NCBI RefSeq assembly: GCF_000230975.2
Contig: NC_021172.1
Span: 2,666,001-2,730,000, forward strand
Length of the DNA: 64,000 nucleotides
Source: Hyphomicrobium denitrificans 1NES1
GTDB taxonomy: Bacteria > Pseudomonadota > Alphaproteobacteria > Rhizobiales > Hyphomicrobiaceae
Direction of reading: 5' to 3'
The translations under genes and the position numbers were made by a program. Below are positions 44,244 through 54,146 of the stretch, in pieces (the first letter of the stretch is position 1; every line of letters begins with the position of its first letter). The notes under the pieces are model-generated. The model made no database searches, had not been told where the DNA came from, and was given only the letters and a program-made list of their open reading frames with translations.

Positions 44244-44888
44244 ATGTCGGAGTCTGCTGCCGGAGCCATGGATGTCATCTATCGGCACCAGCGCTATATC
44301 TATGATCTGACACGGCGACATTATCTCCTGGGGCGCGATCAACTGATCGCCGATCTGACGCCGCCTCCCGGTGGATCGGTTCTTGAAATCGGCTGCGGCA
44401 CGGCACGCAACCTGATTTGTGCGGCGCGTCGTTATCCCGGCGCGCGGTTCTTCGGCGTCGACGTTTCGGAAGAGATGCTCAAAACCGCGCGATCCTCGAT
44501 TGCGCGAAGTCACGCTCGCAATCGCATTCAAGTTGCACAAGCGGACGCGACGGCCTTCTGCCCTGAAACGCTGTTCGCTCAGTCGTCCTTCGACCGAATT
44601 TTCATTTCGTACGCACTGTCGATGATTCCAGCTTGGGAAGCCGTCCTCGATCAGGCTGCCGGCAAGCTGGCACCAAAAGGCACGCTCCACGTCGTCGATT
44701 TCGGAACTATGGACGGGATGCCGGGGTTTGCGCGACACACAATGCTTGCCTGGCTAACGCACTTCAGCGTGACGCCGCATCCCAATCTCCAGGCTGTCGT
44801 TCGCTCCGTCGCGGAGCGACATGGCCTTAGATCGGCTTTCCACCAAGGCCGTTTCGGCTACGCAGCGCTTGCAAAAATCGGCCACTGA
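44244..44888 (+). CDS. btaB: BtaB, diacylglycerylhomoserine N-methyltransferase
   Basis: A 214-residue class I methyltransferase, expected to methylate diacylglycerylhomoserine three times to DGTS. It has YRHQRYIYDLTRRHYLLGRD at the N-terminus, typical of BtaB, and motif I LEIGCGTARNL, then FGVDVSEEML. Its place 10 bases after btaA makes the assignment secure. DGTS replaces phospholipids when phosphate is short; this is established for Rhodobacter and Sinorhizobium. Confidence 0.92.
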   Translation: MSESAAGAMDVIYRHQRYIYDLTRRHYLLGRDQLIADLTPPPGGSVLEIGCGTARNLICAARRYPGARFFGVDVSEEMLKTARSSIARSHARNRIQVAQADATAFCPETLFAQSSFDRIFISYALSMIPAWEAVLDQAAGKLAPKGTLHVVDFGTMDGMPGFARHTMLAWLTHFSVTPHPNLQAVVRSVAERHGLRSAFHQGRFGYAALAKIGH

Positions 44889-44926
44889 AGCAGGTGCACC
44901 GCACAGCCGAACATTCCCAATGGCTG

Positions 44927-45109
44927 CTAGCTTACGTGCGGGCCGCGCATCAGCTGCAGCGCCGACTGGATTCTGCGCCAGTCTTCAACAAGACGCTTGT
45001 CGCCCCGTTCCTCGAGCTCGCGAACCATCTGAGCGGCCTCGGCGAGCGCCTTCGCGCCGTGCGCTTCGTAGAGCTTCCGCGCGTGAGCTTGAATTTCGAC
45101 GGCATCCAT
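44927..45109 (-). CDS. Conserved small protein of alphaproteobacteria
   Basis: A 60-residue protein, MDAVEIQAHARKLYEAHGAK then ALAEAAQ and a C-terminal DWRRIQSALQLM, predicted to be mostly alpha-helical. Similar short proteins are widely found in Hyphomicrobiales as hypothetical genes. It is in its own transcription unit, convergent with btaB with 38 bases between the stops. No function is known. Confidence 0.7.
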   Translation of the reverse strand: MDAVEIQAHARKLYEAHGAKALAEAAQMVRELEERGDKRLVEDWRRIQSALQLMRGPHVS

Positions 45110-45221
45110 AGCTTCGCCTCCCTATGTCGTTGTCCGGGTAGCATTCACGTTGGGGCGCTGGCCCGCAATACAAAGCCCTAGAAACAATATTTGATCGAGG
45201 CGCTTGAACGACGATCATCGT

Positions 45222-45248
45222 CGAAAGCCCCGAGGGGTGGGGCTTTCG
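45222..45248 (-). terminator. Hairpin downstream of the Ala/Glu-rich gene
   Basis: A 10-base perfect stem (CGAAAGCCCC with GGGGCTTTCG) around a seven-base loop, 40 bases beyond the stop of the minus-strand gene at 45289. There is no long T-tract on the minus strand, so termination efficiency is uncertain. Confidence 0.6.
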
Positions 45249-45288
45249 GAGTGCTTCTGGCGGTCGTATCAGAACGAGACGCGTCCTA

Positions 45289-46053
45289 TTAGGGCTTAGC
45301 GGCCGCTGCCTCGGGCTTTGCAGTTCCGGCGCCGTTGGCAACGATCTCAGCCACGAGAGCCTTATCCTCGGCTGGGATTTCTGGAGCGGCAGGCGCGTCG
45401 GCTGCAGCTGGCTCGGCTGCTGCCTCTGCGGCAGGGGCCGCCTCTGCTTCCGCTGCGCTTTCTAGTGCAGCTTCTGCCGGTGCGGCTTCTTCTGCGGCGG
45501 CTTCTGCCGAAGGTTCCTCGGTTGATGCCGCTTCCGCCGGAGCTGCTTCCGCTGACTCTGCCGAAGCAGACTCCTCTGCGGCGGGTTCCGACGCCGGTTC
45601 GGCTTCAGCGGATGCAGCCTCCGTTGCGGCGGCTTCCGCAGGCGCAGCCTCCGAAGCGCTTGCATCAGCCGCTGCTTCCTCGGCGGCTGCCGGCTCGGTT
45701 GTAGCTTCCGCTACCGGAGCCTCGTCCGCCGCCGTCTCTGCAGCTGCAGCCGGCTCAGGCTCAGCCGCTGCCGGCTCCGCACTTGCTTCGGCGACTGCTT
45801 CTTTTTCTGCCGGTGCTGCTTCAACGGCATCTTCATTCGCCGCCGCCGGAGCTTCCGCCGCCGTTTCTTCTGCCGCCCGCTGTTCGGTTGCTTGTTCTTC
45901 AACAGGCGCCGTTTCGGCGGGCGCGAGCGCGGCAGCCAACTCGCCAATCGCTCGCTCGACGGCCTTCATGGCTTTGTAGTCTGAAGTGGCCTCAATGCGC
46001 GCTTGAACGCCCTGATGTAACTCCTTGAGCTTGGACAGAATATCTTCTGACAT
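45289..46053 (-). CDS. Ala/Glu-rich low-complexity protein
   Basis: A 254-residue acidic protein. The first 45 residues are a normal sequence (MSEDILSKLKELHQGVQARI, then DYKAMKAVERAIGELAAAL) that is likely conserved and helical. From there about 190 residues are almost only Ala, Glu, Pro, Ser and Thr in loose AEAAPAE-type repeats, and a short end (DKALVAEIVANG) follows. The repeat region is probably disordered and strongly negative. The plus strand is also open across it because of codon composition. Ribosome-binding site gaagaAAGGGAAG precedes the ATG. It sits beside groEL on the same strand; no function is known. Confidence 0.72.
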   Translation of the reverse strand: MSEDILSKLKELHQGVQARIEATSDYKAMKAVERAIGELAAALAPAETAPVEEQATEQRAAEETAAEAPAAANEDAVEAAPAEKEAVAEASAEPAAAEPEPAAAAETAADEAPVAEATTEPAAAEEAAADASASEAAPAEAAATEAASAEAEPASEPAAEESASAESAEAAPAEAASTEEPSAEAAAEEAAPAEAALESAAEAEAAPAAEAAAEPAAADAPAAPEIPAEDKALVAEIVANGAGTAKPEAAAAKP

Positions 46054-46385
46054 CTATTCTTCCCTTTCTTCTTTGGTTTTTGAGAAAAAGTCACCCCTTC
46101 ATCAGCACATGACTGTTCATGCGGATGCTCGTCTTCAAATTTTCCAGTAATGCGCAAGAATAAATGTACAGGAATTATTGGCTCAGCCGAACAGCCGCGG
46201 CGAACTGTACACAGCTATAAATCTGTTGCAGTTGCTCCTCGAGTTTCAGTGATGGCGCGGGCAGCAGAGTCGTGAACGCAAGCATACAAATGCAAAAAGC
46301 CCCGCATCGCTGCGGGGCTTTCTTGTTTGCGCTTTCCGACTCGCCTTCGTCGAGCTGGCCGGAAAGCGCGATTGGTAAGGGCTGC
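46054..46385. other. Intergenic region after groEL
   Basis: This 332-base stretch carries the groEL terminator near its upper end and, lower down, the presumed promoter of the Ala/Glu-rich gene. It is more AT-rich than the genes. I see no reading frame worth calling and no RNA gene. Confidence 0.5.
46294..46322 (-). terminator. Rho-independent terminator of groESL
   Basis: A perfect GC-rich stem, AAGCCCCGCA with TGCGGGGCTT, around the loop TCGC, followed on the minus strand by a run of T (gctttttgc). It lies 64 bases after the groEL stop. Confidence 0.9.
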
Positions 46386-48029
<1,644 letters not shown>

Positions 48030-48076
48030 TTAAGCAACTCCTGAGTTTGGCTGAATGCTTCTGAGGGGAAATTGAA

Positions 48077-48391
48077 TTAAGCGGCGGCCTTCTTCTTGGC
48101 AGTCACTTCGAGAACGCCGAGGATGTCGCTCTCCTTCATGATCAGGAGATCCTCACCATCGATCTTCACTTCGCTGCCCGACCACTTACCGAACAGAACC
48201 CGGTCGCCAACTTTGACGTCGAGAGCGTTGACCTTGCCGGACTCGTCGCGAGCACCCGGACCGACGGCGACGACTTCGCCCTGCTGGGGCTTTTCCTTAG
48301 CGGTATCCGGGATGATGATCCCGCCCGCGGTCTTTGCTTCTTCCTCAATACGTTTCACGACCACGCGGTCGTGGAGAGGACGGAACGCCAT
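48077..48391 (-). CDS. groS: Co-chaperonin GroES
   Basis: A 104-residue Hsp10: [20 protein letters not shown], the mobile loop [21 protein letters not shown] and [16 protein letters not shown]. The last residues are a short Lys/Ala tail. It precedes groEL by 47 bases and is preceded by the promoter and CIRCE element at 48520-48562. Confidence 0.97.
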   Translation of the reverse strand: MAFRPLHDRVVVKRIEEEAKTAGGIIIPDTAKEKPQQGEVVAVGPGARDESGKVNALDVKVGDRVLFGKWSGSEVKIDGEDLLIMKESDILGVLEVTAKKKAAA

Positions 48392-48519
48392 GGGATTAAC
48401 CTCATGATTTTGTTTGATGATTCTGCTGTACCTGAGGCAGCGGCGAGGAGTTGCACGTGGGACTGCAGATCATCCGACCCGCAAATCGGCCGGCCACTAC
48501 CCCGCTACTGCGCGCCGGT

Positions 48520-48548
48520 TATATGTAATCGACTGCTAGCACTGTCAA
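48520..48548 (-). promoter_or_regulatory. Sigma70 promoter of groESL
   Basis: On the minus strand a perfect -35 box TTGACA (48543-48548) is followed after 17 bases by a -10-like CATATA (48520-48525). The -35 box lies inside the CIRCE operator, so HrcA binding would block the polymerase. The transcript would have a leader of about 120 bases before groES. Confidence 0.75.
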
Positions 48549-48562
48549 GAAGTGAGTGCTAA
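48536..48562. promoter_or_regulatory. CIRCE operator (HrcA site) of groESL
   Basis: Inverted repeat CTAGCACTG, nine bases, GAGTGCTAA, matching the CIRCE consensus TTAGCACTC-N9-GAGTGCTAA in 16 of 18 arm positions with the correct spacing. HrcA binds CIRCE and represses until heat shock. A further perfect half-site TTAGCACTC is at 48590-48598. Confidence 0.93.
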
Positions 48563-48782
48563 ATTTGTTGGCATCCGTGCCAGACAGGGTTAGCACTCTG
48601 GGTGGCCAACGCCGGGCCATGGTTTTCGCGCGTGCAATGGCGCGCGGTACTCAGGTGCCATTGCTAACATCATGGATCCGTTATTCGCAGAAATTTACGC
48701 GTCGACGATCGGCCCAACTCGTCTGAAGTCTATATCCGCCGATCTCATTCACAAGGTCGACGGAAGCGGACGCGACGATCAA

Positions 48783-49112
48783 TCAGATTTCAAAGTCGGA
48801 GAGCTTGGCGCCCTTCTTCAGCCGCTCGACAAGCCAATTAGGTTTGCGTCCTCTGCCCGTCCAGGTATCGAGCTTGTTTTCAGGATTGGCATACTTCGCG
48901 ACACCGACAGACTTGTTTTTTCCGGGGCCCCGACCACGTCCGCCGCCAAACAATTCCGCGACGGAAAAACCATGGGTTTCTGCGAGATCGGCGACTTTTT
49001 TCTTTATTTCCATACGCTCGCGGTCACGCGCCAAGGCGAGGGCCTTTTTCACCTTCGCTTCAAGATCAATAAGCTCTTTGAGCGAAAGCTTGTCGACATT
49101 GACGGCGGCCAT
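48783..49112 (-). CDS. H-NS family nucleoid protein (HvrA-like)
   Basis: A 109-residue DNA-binding protein. An N-terminal coiled coil (VDKLSLKELIDLEAKVKKAL) for oligomerisation leads to a linker rich in Gly (GGGRGRGPGKNKS) and the C-terminal DNA-binding domain AKYANPENKLDTWTGRGRKPNWLVERLKKG with the typical TWTGRGRKP hook. Related HvrA in Rhodobacter capsulatus tunes photosynthesis genes; BpH3-type proteins do similar silencing. It likely binds AT-rich DNA, and the region just upstream of its own gene is the most AT-rich in the window. Confidence 0.93.
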   Translation of the reverse strand: MAAVNVDKLSLKELIDLEAKVKKALALARDRERMEIKKKVADLAETHGFSVAELFGGGRGRGPGKNKSVGVAKYANPENKLDTWTGRGRKPNWLVERLKKGAKLSDFEI

Positions 49113-49692
49113 TCTTTTTACCTTCCGCATCACAAACTAAAACCTCTGGTAAATCCACTGCCAATCGTGGAGCTTGAAAAGACGCGCAGAAAACCCCAAT
49201 ACGCGTTGCGATGTCAATATGCATTAGATGATGATCGTGAAATTTCGGCAATTGCCGGAAATTACAACATTGCTTTCGCAATTTAAACATCAAAATGGGC
49301 ATTACGCCGTTTGCATTATCAGAAAACGGCGAGCGGCATTATTAGCTCTTTTAAACTCACAAGAAAGTTAGTCAAATAAAGCCGCGGCCTATTGGCGCTG
49401 TCGGAACACACATCAGCCGTAATAACAATCGACGCGGCGTGCCGTAAATCGTCTTTTGTTCGTTTGCGCCCATTGTTTTCTTTGCAAAAACGATGCCCGG
49501 AAATAGCTCAATTTCTATCACCGCAATCGCGAATAGGATTTGGGACGTTTGGCCTCCTGCGATCCAAATCAACGCGATGTTTTTGTGTGGAACCGCAGCG
49601 GTCGCGGCGGGTTAACCGTTTGCTTGTGTTGACTGCCTTCAAAAGCTACTTTCCGGGCGCGCTACCTTAACCCAATGGATGAGTGGCCTTTC
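49113..49692. other. AT-rich 580-base region between the H-NS gene and sodB
   Basis: The most AT-rich non-coding stretch of the window. It must hold the promoters of the H-NS family gene (minus) and sodB (plus). A 12-base perfect palindrome CGGCAATTGCCG is at 49246-49257 inside a longer imperfect inverted repeat (ATTTC...GGAAAT). No convincing reading frame or RNA gene is seen. The base composition would suit binding of the neighbouring H-NS protein. Confidence 0.5.
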
Positions 49693-50283
49693 ATGACACT
49701 GAAACTCCCCGACCTTCCCTATGCTTACGACGCGCTGGCGCCGTTCATGTCCGCCGAAACCCTCGAGTTCCACCACGACAAGCACCACCTCGCCTACGTA
49801 GAGAATGGCAATAAATTGCTTGCCGGCTCCAAATACGAGGGCCAATCGATCGAGGACATCTGCAAGAACGCTTATGCCGACAAGAATGCCGGCATCATCA
49901 ACAACGTCGGTCAACATTGGAACCACCTGCATTTCTGGCAGTGGATGAAGAAGGGCGGCGGCGGTAAGAAGCTCCCCGGCAAGATCGAAAAGCTCGCGAC
50001 CGGATATGGCGGCTACGATAAGGTACGTGCCGATTTTATTGAGGCCGGAAAAGGCCAGTTCGGGTCGGGCTGGGCCTGGCTCGTCATCAAGGACGGCAAA
50101 CTCGAAGTTCAAAAAACGCCGAACGGCGAGAACCCGTTGATGCACGGAGCGAAGCCGATCCTCGGCGTCGACGTATGGGAACACAGCTACTACATCGACT
50201 ATCGCAACGCGCGCCCGAAGTACCTCGAAGCATGGTTCGACAATCTCGTTAACTGGGAGCATGTCGAGGCGCTGGCGAGTTAA
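49693..50283 (+). CDS. sodB: Iron/manganese superoxide dismutase
   Basis: A 196-residue cytosolic SOD. Metal ligands are recognisable: the first His in LEFHHDKHHLAYV, the second in NNVGQHWNHLHFWQWM, and Asp/His in DVWEHSYYIDYRNARPKYLEAW. The GSGWAWLV segment is also typical. Metal choice (Fe or Mn) is not certain from sequence; alphaproteobacterial members of this type are usually Fe. No signal peptide. I start at ATG 49693 to give the usual MTLKLPDLPYAYDAL; ATG 49675 is possible. Confidence 0.95.
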   Translation: MTLKLPDLPYAYDALAPFMSAETLEFHHDKHHLAYVENGNKLLAGSKYEGQSIEDICKNAYADKNAGIINNVGQHWNHLHFWQWMKKGGGGKKLPGKIEKLATGYGGYDKVRADFIEAGKGQFGSGWAWLVIKDGKLEVQKTPNGENPLMHGAKPILGVDVWEHSYYIDYRNARPKYLEAWFDNLVNWEHVEALAS

Positions 50284-50371
50284 TCCCGTCCCGCGTTTTG
50301 CGCACTCGCATGTCATCACCGGGGCGCCAATATGGTATAAGGCTGGAAAAGGCCTGCCACACGGCGCCCCG

Positions 50372-52195
50372 ATGTCGTTCAAGCCCTTCTCCCTCGCCAG
50401 TGTTGCTGCGTTCCGGGATTTGCCTCCCGAGGCTTTGCATTCGCTTGAAGATCGGCTGCAGCCGGTCCCTGTGCGGCGCGGTGATTGCATCGTTCGGCAG
50501 GGCGAGGATGCGGATGCGCTCCATGTCGTTGTCTCGGGCCGGTTTGCGGTCGAGATTGATGGCAACGACGAGCCTGTCGCGGAGATCTCGCACGGATCGA
50601 CGATCGGCGAGATCGCATTCTTTGCGGGCGGTCAGCGCACGGCAACCGTACGCGCGATCCGCGACGGTGTCGTCGTCCGACTATCCCGCGACGATTTCAA
50701 TTCGATATCCGAGACGACGCCTGCGATATGGGCAGCGATCACGTCGACGCTTGCAGAACGACTGGCAACCGAAACACGCCGCCGCGCAGATCTTCATCGT
50801 AATGGGCGCTTTTCATCTGCGCGTCCACGGCCGCGGACGGTTTCCGTCGTCGGTGTTTGTGACGGGTACATTCCGGCAGAGTTTTTGAGGAGTTTTTCGG
50901 AAGCTGCCCGAGCGCGCTCCGGTACAATCGTCATATCAAGCGACACACTAGATGGCGTCCTCGGCAGACGCACGAGCGACGATGGCGACCTGACGGCGGC
51001 GCTCAACACGCTCGAAACTCGCTATTCAACGGTCGTTTTCATCGCCGATCGCGATTTGACGGCGTGGAGCGAAAAATCCGTCCGCCAGGCCGACGAGCTG
51101 CTGCTGGTCGCGACCTCTCCCGATGATCCCATCGGCAGCGCCGTCCCGCTCGGCTCGGTCGAAAAATTTGCGCTGTCGCTGCATCGGCCTCAGTCGCGAC
51201 GGCTGGCTGTCCTCCATCGCCGGAAGGGGGTTGTGCAAGGTACGCGACACTGGCTCTCGGGCCGTGAGCCGGCGATGCATCATCATGTGGCGCTCGGCAA
51301 TATGGACGACATCGCGCGCCTCTGGCGCTTCCTCAGTGGAGAAGCCCTCGGATTCGTCGCGTGCGGCGGAGGCGCCTACTGTGCAGCACACGTCGGAATC
51401 TACCGCGCATTTCGCGAAGCCGGCACCGGCTTCGATTTTGTCGGCGGCACGTCCGGCGGCGCCGCGATGGCAGCGGCGTTCGCGCAAGATATGGACCCCT
51501 TCGAAATCGACGCGGGCGTGCACCGCATGTTCATCGAAGGCCGCGCGATGGCGCGCTACACGCTGCCGCGCTACAGCCTGCTCGATCACACGCACTTCGA
51601 TCATCACCTCGAAAAAGAATATGGAAACATCCGCATTGAGGATTTGTGGAAACCGTACTTTGCAGTCTCCGCCGATCTTTCGGCTTATGAAGCCGAAGTC
51701 CATCGCAGCGGCAGTCTTTGGCGCGCCATTCGTGCGAGCGCGGCAATCCCGGGTCTGCTTCCGCCGTTTTATACCGAGGAAGGACAGATGCTCGTCGATG
51801 GCTCCGTGATTGCCAACGTACCGGTCGACACAATGCATCGCCTGAAGCGCGGACCGAATGTCGTCGTGAGTTTTGAAGCCGGCGACTGCCAGCGCTTTCC
51901 GGTCGATTATGCGGCACTCCCCGAACGCCGCAAGCTGATCTGGCAAACCCTCAATCCCATGGCCGCACAAAATCGGACGCACGCTCCGTCGGCCGCGACC
52001 GTGCTCGTTCGCAGCCTGATGGCCAATCGGGGCCATTTCGAACGGCACCTCACCGCAGAAGACTGGCTTCTCGTACCCCCGACACCGCGGGACATGGGTG
52101 CGCTCGACTGGAGACGGCATTCCGAACTGATGGAATCGGCTTACGCTTACACGCGCACGGCCATCGAAGCGCGGGGTTTGCCGATATTTCCGTAG
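50372..52195 (+). CDS. Patatin-like phospholipase with cyclic-nucleotide-binding domain
   Basis: A 607-residue protein combining an N-terminal cNMP-binding domain (about 10-125, with the phosphate cassette GEIAFFAGGQRTATVRA), a middle alpha/beta region (about 155-265) and a C-terminal patatin domain. The patatin motifs are GGGAYCAAHVGIYR (oxyanion hole), GGTSGG with the nucleophile Ser, and DGSVIANVP with the catalytic Asp. The layout is like neuropathy target esterase, which hydrolyses lysophosphatidylcholine and phosphatidylcholine. Activity might be tuned by cAMP or cGMP, which is untested. Start ATG 50372 gives a normal N-terminus. It lies 88 bases after sodB. Confidence 0.92.
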   Translation: MSFKPFSLASVAAFRDLPPEALHSLEDRLQPVPVRRGDCIVRQGEDADALHVVVSGRFAVEIDGNDEPVAEISHGSTIGEIAFFAGGQRTATVRAIRDGVVVRLSRDDFNSISETTPAIWAAITSTLAERLATETRRRADLHRNGRFSSARPRPRTVSVVGVCDGYIPAEFLRSFSEAARARSGTIVISSDTLDGVLGRRTSDDGDLTAALNTLETRYSTVVFIADRDLTAWSEKSVRQADELLLVATSPDDPIGSAVPLGSVEKFALSLHRPQSRRLAVLHRRKGVVQGTRHWLSGREPAMHHHVALGNMDDIARLWRFLSGEALGFVACGGGAYCAAHVGIYRAFREAGTGFDFVGGTSGGAAMAAAFAQDMDPFEIDAGVHRMFIEGRAMARYTLPRYSLLDHTHFDHHLEKEYGNIRIEDLWKPYFAVSADLSAYEAEVHRSGSLWRAIRASAAIPGLLPPFYTEEGQMLVDGSVIANVPVDTMHRLKRGPNVVVSFEAGDCQRFPVDYAALPERRKLIWQTLNPMAAQNRTHAPSAATVLVRSLMANRGHFERHLTAEDWLLVPPTPRDMGALDWRRHSELMESAYAYTRTAIEARGLPIFP

Positions 52196-52349
52196 GCGGC
52201 CGATGATAATGTCGGCCGTTTAGATCTTCCGAACTGTCACAAAGCGATCCGGTTGTAGCCGCTGCGAGTATTCCTGCGTTGCTCCGGCCTTGAGCGTGCC
52301 TTAAAACATATGCGCTATTAGGGGGATTTTTCTACTCCGGGGGTAAGCA

Positions 52350-53714
52350 GTGTACGGGGCAAGGCTCTGCGTCGGCCTGTTGTTGGCGACCACGCTCTGC
52401 CTTGCAGGCTGCGCGGCGACCATTCCGCGCAATGGCATCGCCGAAGCAAAGCTCGCAACCGAAGCCGAGATACCGGGCATGCATGGCGTTCGCTTTTGGG
52501 CGGACGACGTTCCGAAGAATCCCATTGCAGAAATCAAGCGTCGTACGGCGCACATGCCTCCGATCGCTCGCAGCGCGAAGCGCATCGACGGCCGACCCGT
52601 CATCGAGACGCTTGCACTGTCTGGCGGCGGCTCCGACGGCGCCTTCGGAGCTGGCGTCCTTGCCGGTTGGACCAAGCGCGGCGATCGTCCGGAATTCGCA
52701 GTCGTCACGGGCGTCAGCGCCGGCGCCATCATTGCACCGTTTGCTTTTCTCGGACCTTCCGAGGACGAGAAACTGCATGTGATCTGGACTCAGTACAAAC
52801 AGAACGAAGTCATCACCACGCAGCTTTTGCCCGCGTTGTTCGGTGGTCCGGCGCTTGCCGATACGACGCCGCTTGCCGAACTCATCGCGCATTACGTCGA
52901 CCGGGAATTCCTCGACAGGATTGCCGCGCAATACAAGCGCGGCCGCATTCTGATGGTGCTGACGACCAACCTCGACGCGCAACGGCCGGTAGTCTGGAAC
53001 ATGGGCGAAATCGCGCTCAGCAAGTCACCGCAGGCGATTGAGCTTTTCCGCAAGGTGATCCTGGCGTCGGCGGCCATTCCGGCAGCCTTCCCACCGGTCA
53101 AGATCGAAGTCGAGGCGGACGGGAGAATGTACGACGAACTGCATGTCGATGGCGGAACGACACGCGAAGTCTTCGTGCTGCCTGCAGAAGCGCCGCTGCA
53201 GGCATTCGATGCTCTTTATCCGAAGCCGCCGATCCGCAAATTCTTTATCATCAAGAACGGCAAGGCGTCGCCTGAGCAGCAAGTCGTCAAACCGACGACG
53301 CTGCAAATTGCATCCCGCGCGATCTCGACGCTGATCAAGAGCCAGAACCAGGGCGAGCTCTATCATATTTATCGGATCGCTCTCGACGCTGGCGCGGACT
53401 TCAACTTCATGTCGGTGCCTGCGTCGTTCAATTACACGACGAACCAGATCTACGATCCGAAGTATCAGGCTGCCCTTTATGCGGAAGGCGTTCGCGAAGG
53501 ACGCAAGGGCGTTTGGCTGAAGACTCCGCCGGGGCAGGCACCAATAGCGGTTCCGCCCAAGTCGGCGACTCAGGCGCCTACCGTGAAACCGCAGGACCCC
53601 GCATCGGTGCCGAGCGTATCAAATCCGCCAGCAAAGCCTGCACCTGCCGCAGTAAAATCAAAGAAAGTGGCTGCGAACGTCGGCTGGCAAAGCACCGTCC
53701 AGTCGGCGCCATAA
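52350..53714 (+). CDS. Patatin-like phospholipase lipoprotein
   Basis: A 454-residue lipoprotein: signal peptide MYGARLCVGLLLATTLCLAGC, lipobox Cys21, then a patatin domain with LALSGGGSDGAFGAGVL, GVSAGA with the nucleophile Ser and VDGGTTREVF with the catalytic Asp. The last 75 residues are a Pro/Ala/Lys-rich tail. The start is GTG 52350. It is likely at the inner leaflet of the outer membrane, where it could hydrolyse lipids or esters; substrate unknown. It directly follows another patatin gene (154 bases). Confidence 0.87.
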   Translation: MYGARLCVGLLLATTLCLAGCAATIPRNGIAEAKLATEAEIPGMHGVRFWADDVPKNPIAEIKRRTAHMPPIARSAKRIDGRPVIETLALSGGGSDGAFGAGVLAGWTKRGDRPEFAVVTGVSAGAIIAPFAFLGPSEDEKLHVIWTQYKQNEVITTQLLPALFGGPALADTTPLAELIAHYVDREFLDRIAAQYKRGRILMVLTTNLDAQRPVVWNMGEIALSKSPQAIELFRKVILASAAIPAAFPPVKIEVEADGRMYDELHVDGGTTREVFVLPAEAPLQAFDALYPKPPIRKFFIIKNGKASPEQQVVKPTTLQIASRAISTLIKSQNQGELYHIYRIALDAGADFNFMSVPASFNYTTNQIYDPKYQAALYAEGVREGRKGVWLKTPPGQAPIAVPPKSATQAPTVKPQDPASVPSVSNPPAKPAPAAVKSKKVAANVGWQSTVQSAP

Positions 53715-53726
53715 GAACCTCGGCGC

Positions 53727-54023
53727 TCAGAACCAGCGCGGTTGCCACCAGTGGAGCAGCGCGCGCACGGTATCGGGTGCGAAGAAATAGGCGAGGCCCG
53801 CTACGGCGGCGATCAACACCAAGGCGATGATCAAGGCGACGCTGATCGGCGTGCGATAGCTGAGGCCCGTTCCCGGGACCCCCAGTGTAACCATCGGGCC
53901 GTTCTTGCCGACGTTCACCGTCGCGCCGTGGCCGCCGATGCTCGAGCTGACGCCGGTCTTGCTGAGATTGATGCGCACGCCAGGCAGTATGCTGAATGTC
54001 TTGCGGAACCGGAAGTAGCCCAT
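53727..54023 (-). CDS. DUF4236 domain protein
   Basis: A 98-residue protein. The N-terminal DUF4236 motif FRFRKTFSILPGVRINLSKT followed by GVSSSIGGHGATVNVG is characteristic. A membrane helix follows (about 62-81, VALIIALVLIAAVAGLAYFF) with a basic tryptophan-rich end. DUF4236 function is unknown. ATG 54023 is preceded by GAGGAGAAGCAC. Confidence 0.88.
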   Translation of the reverse strand: MGYFRFRKTFSILPGVRINLSKTGVSSSIGGHGATVNVGKNGPMVTLGVPGTGLSYRTPISVALIIALVLIAAVAGLAYFFAPDTVRALLHWWQPRWF

Positions 54024-54146
54024 GTGCTTCTCCTCGTCGATCAACCCACGCCTCGTCGCTTTGGTTCAGGCACGGCAAGCGTTGCGACGGCGAATCTGTC
54101 GAAAAGCTAGCGACTCCGGCCGTAACTTTCAACGGAACCGGGAGCT

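Larger units (their letters stand above)
48392..48782. other. groESL regulatory region
   Basis: The 391 bases between groES and the H-NS family gene contain the groES leader, the sigma70 promoter, CIRCE and an extra CIRCE half-site at 48590-48598. Beyond that, to the stop of the hns-like gene at 48783, I see no reading frame or clear terminator. Confidence 0.6.

Noticed and set aside
45335..45979. Ala/Ser-rich plus-strand frame opposite the acidic repeat protein
   Set aside because: It follows from the repetitive GC-rich codons of the minus-strand gene; no ribosome-binding site and no ordered part.
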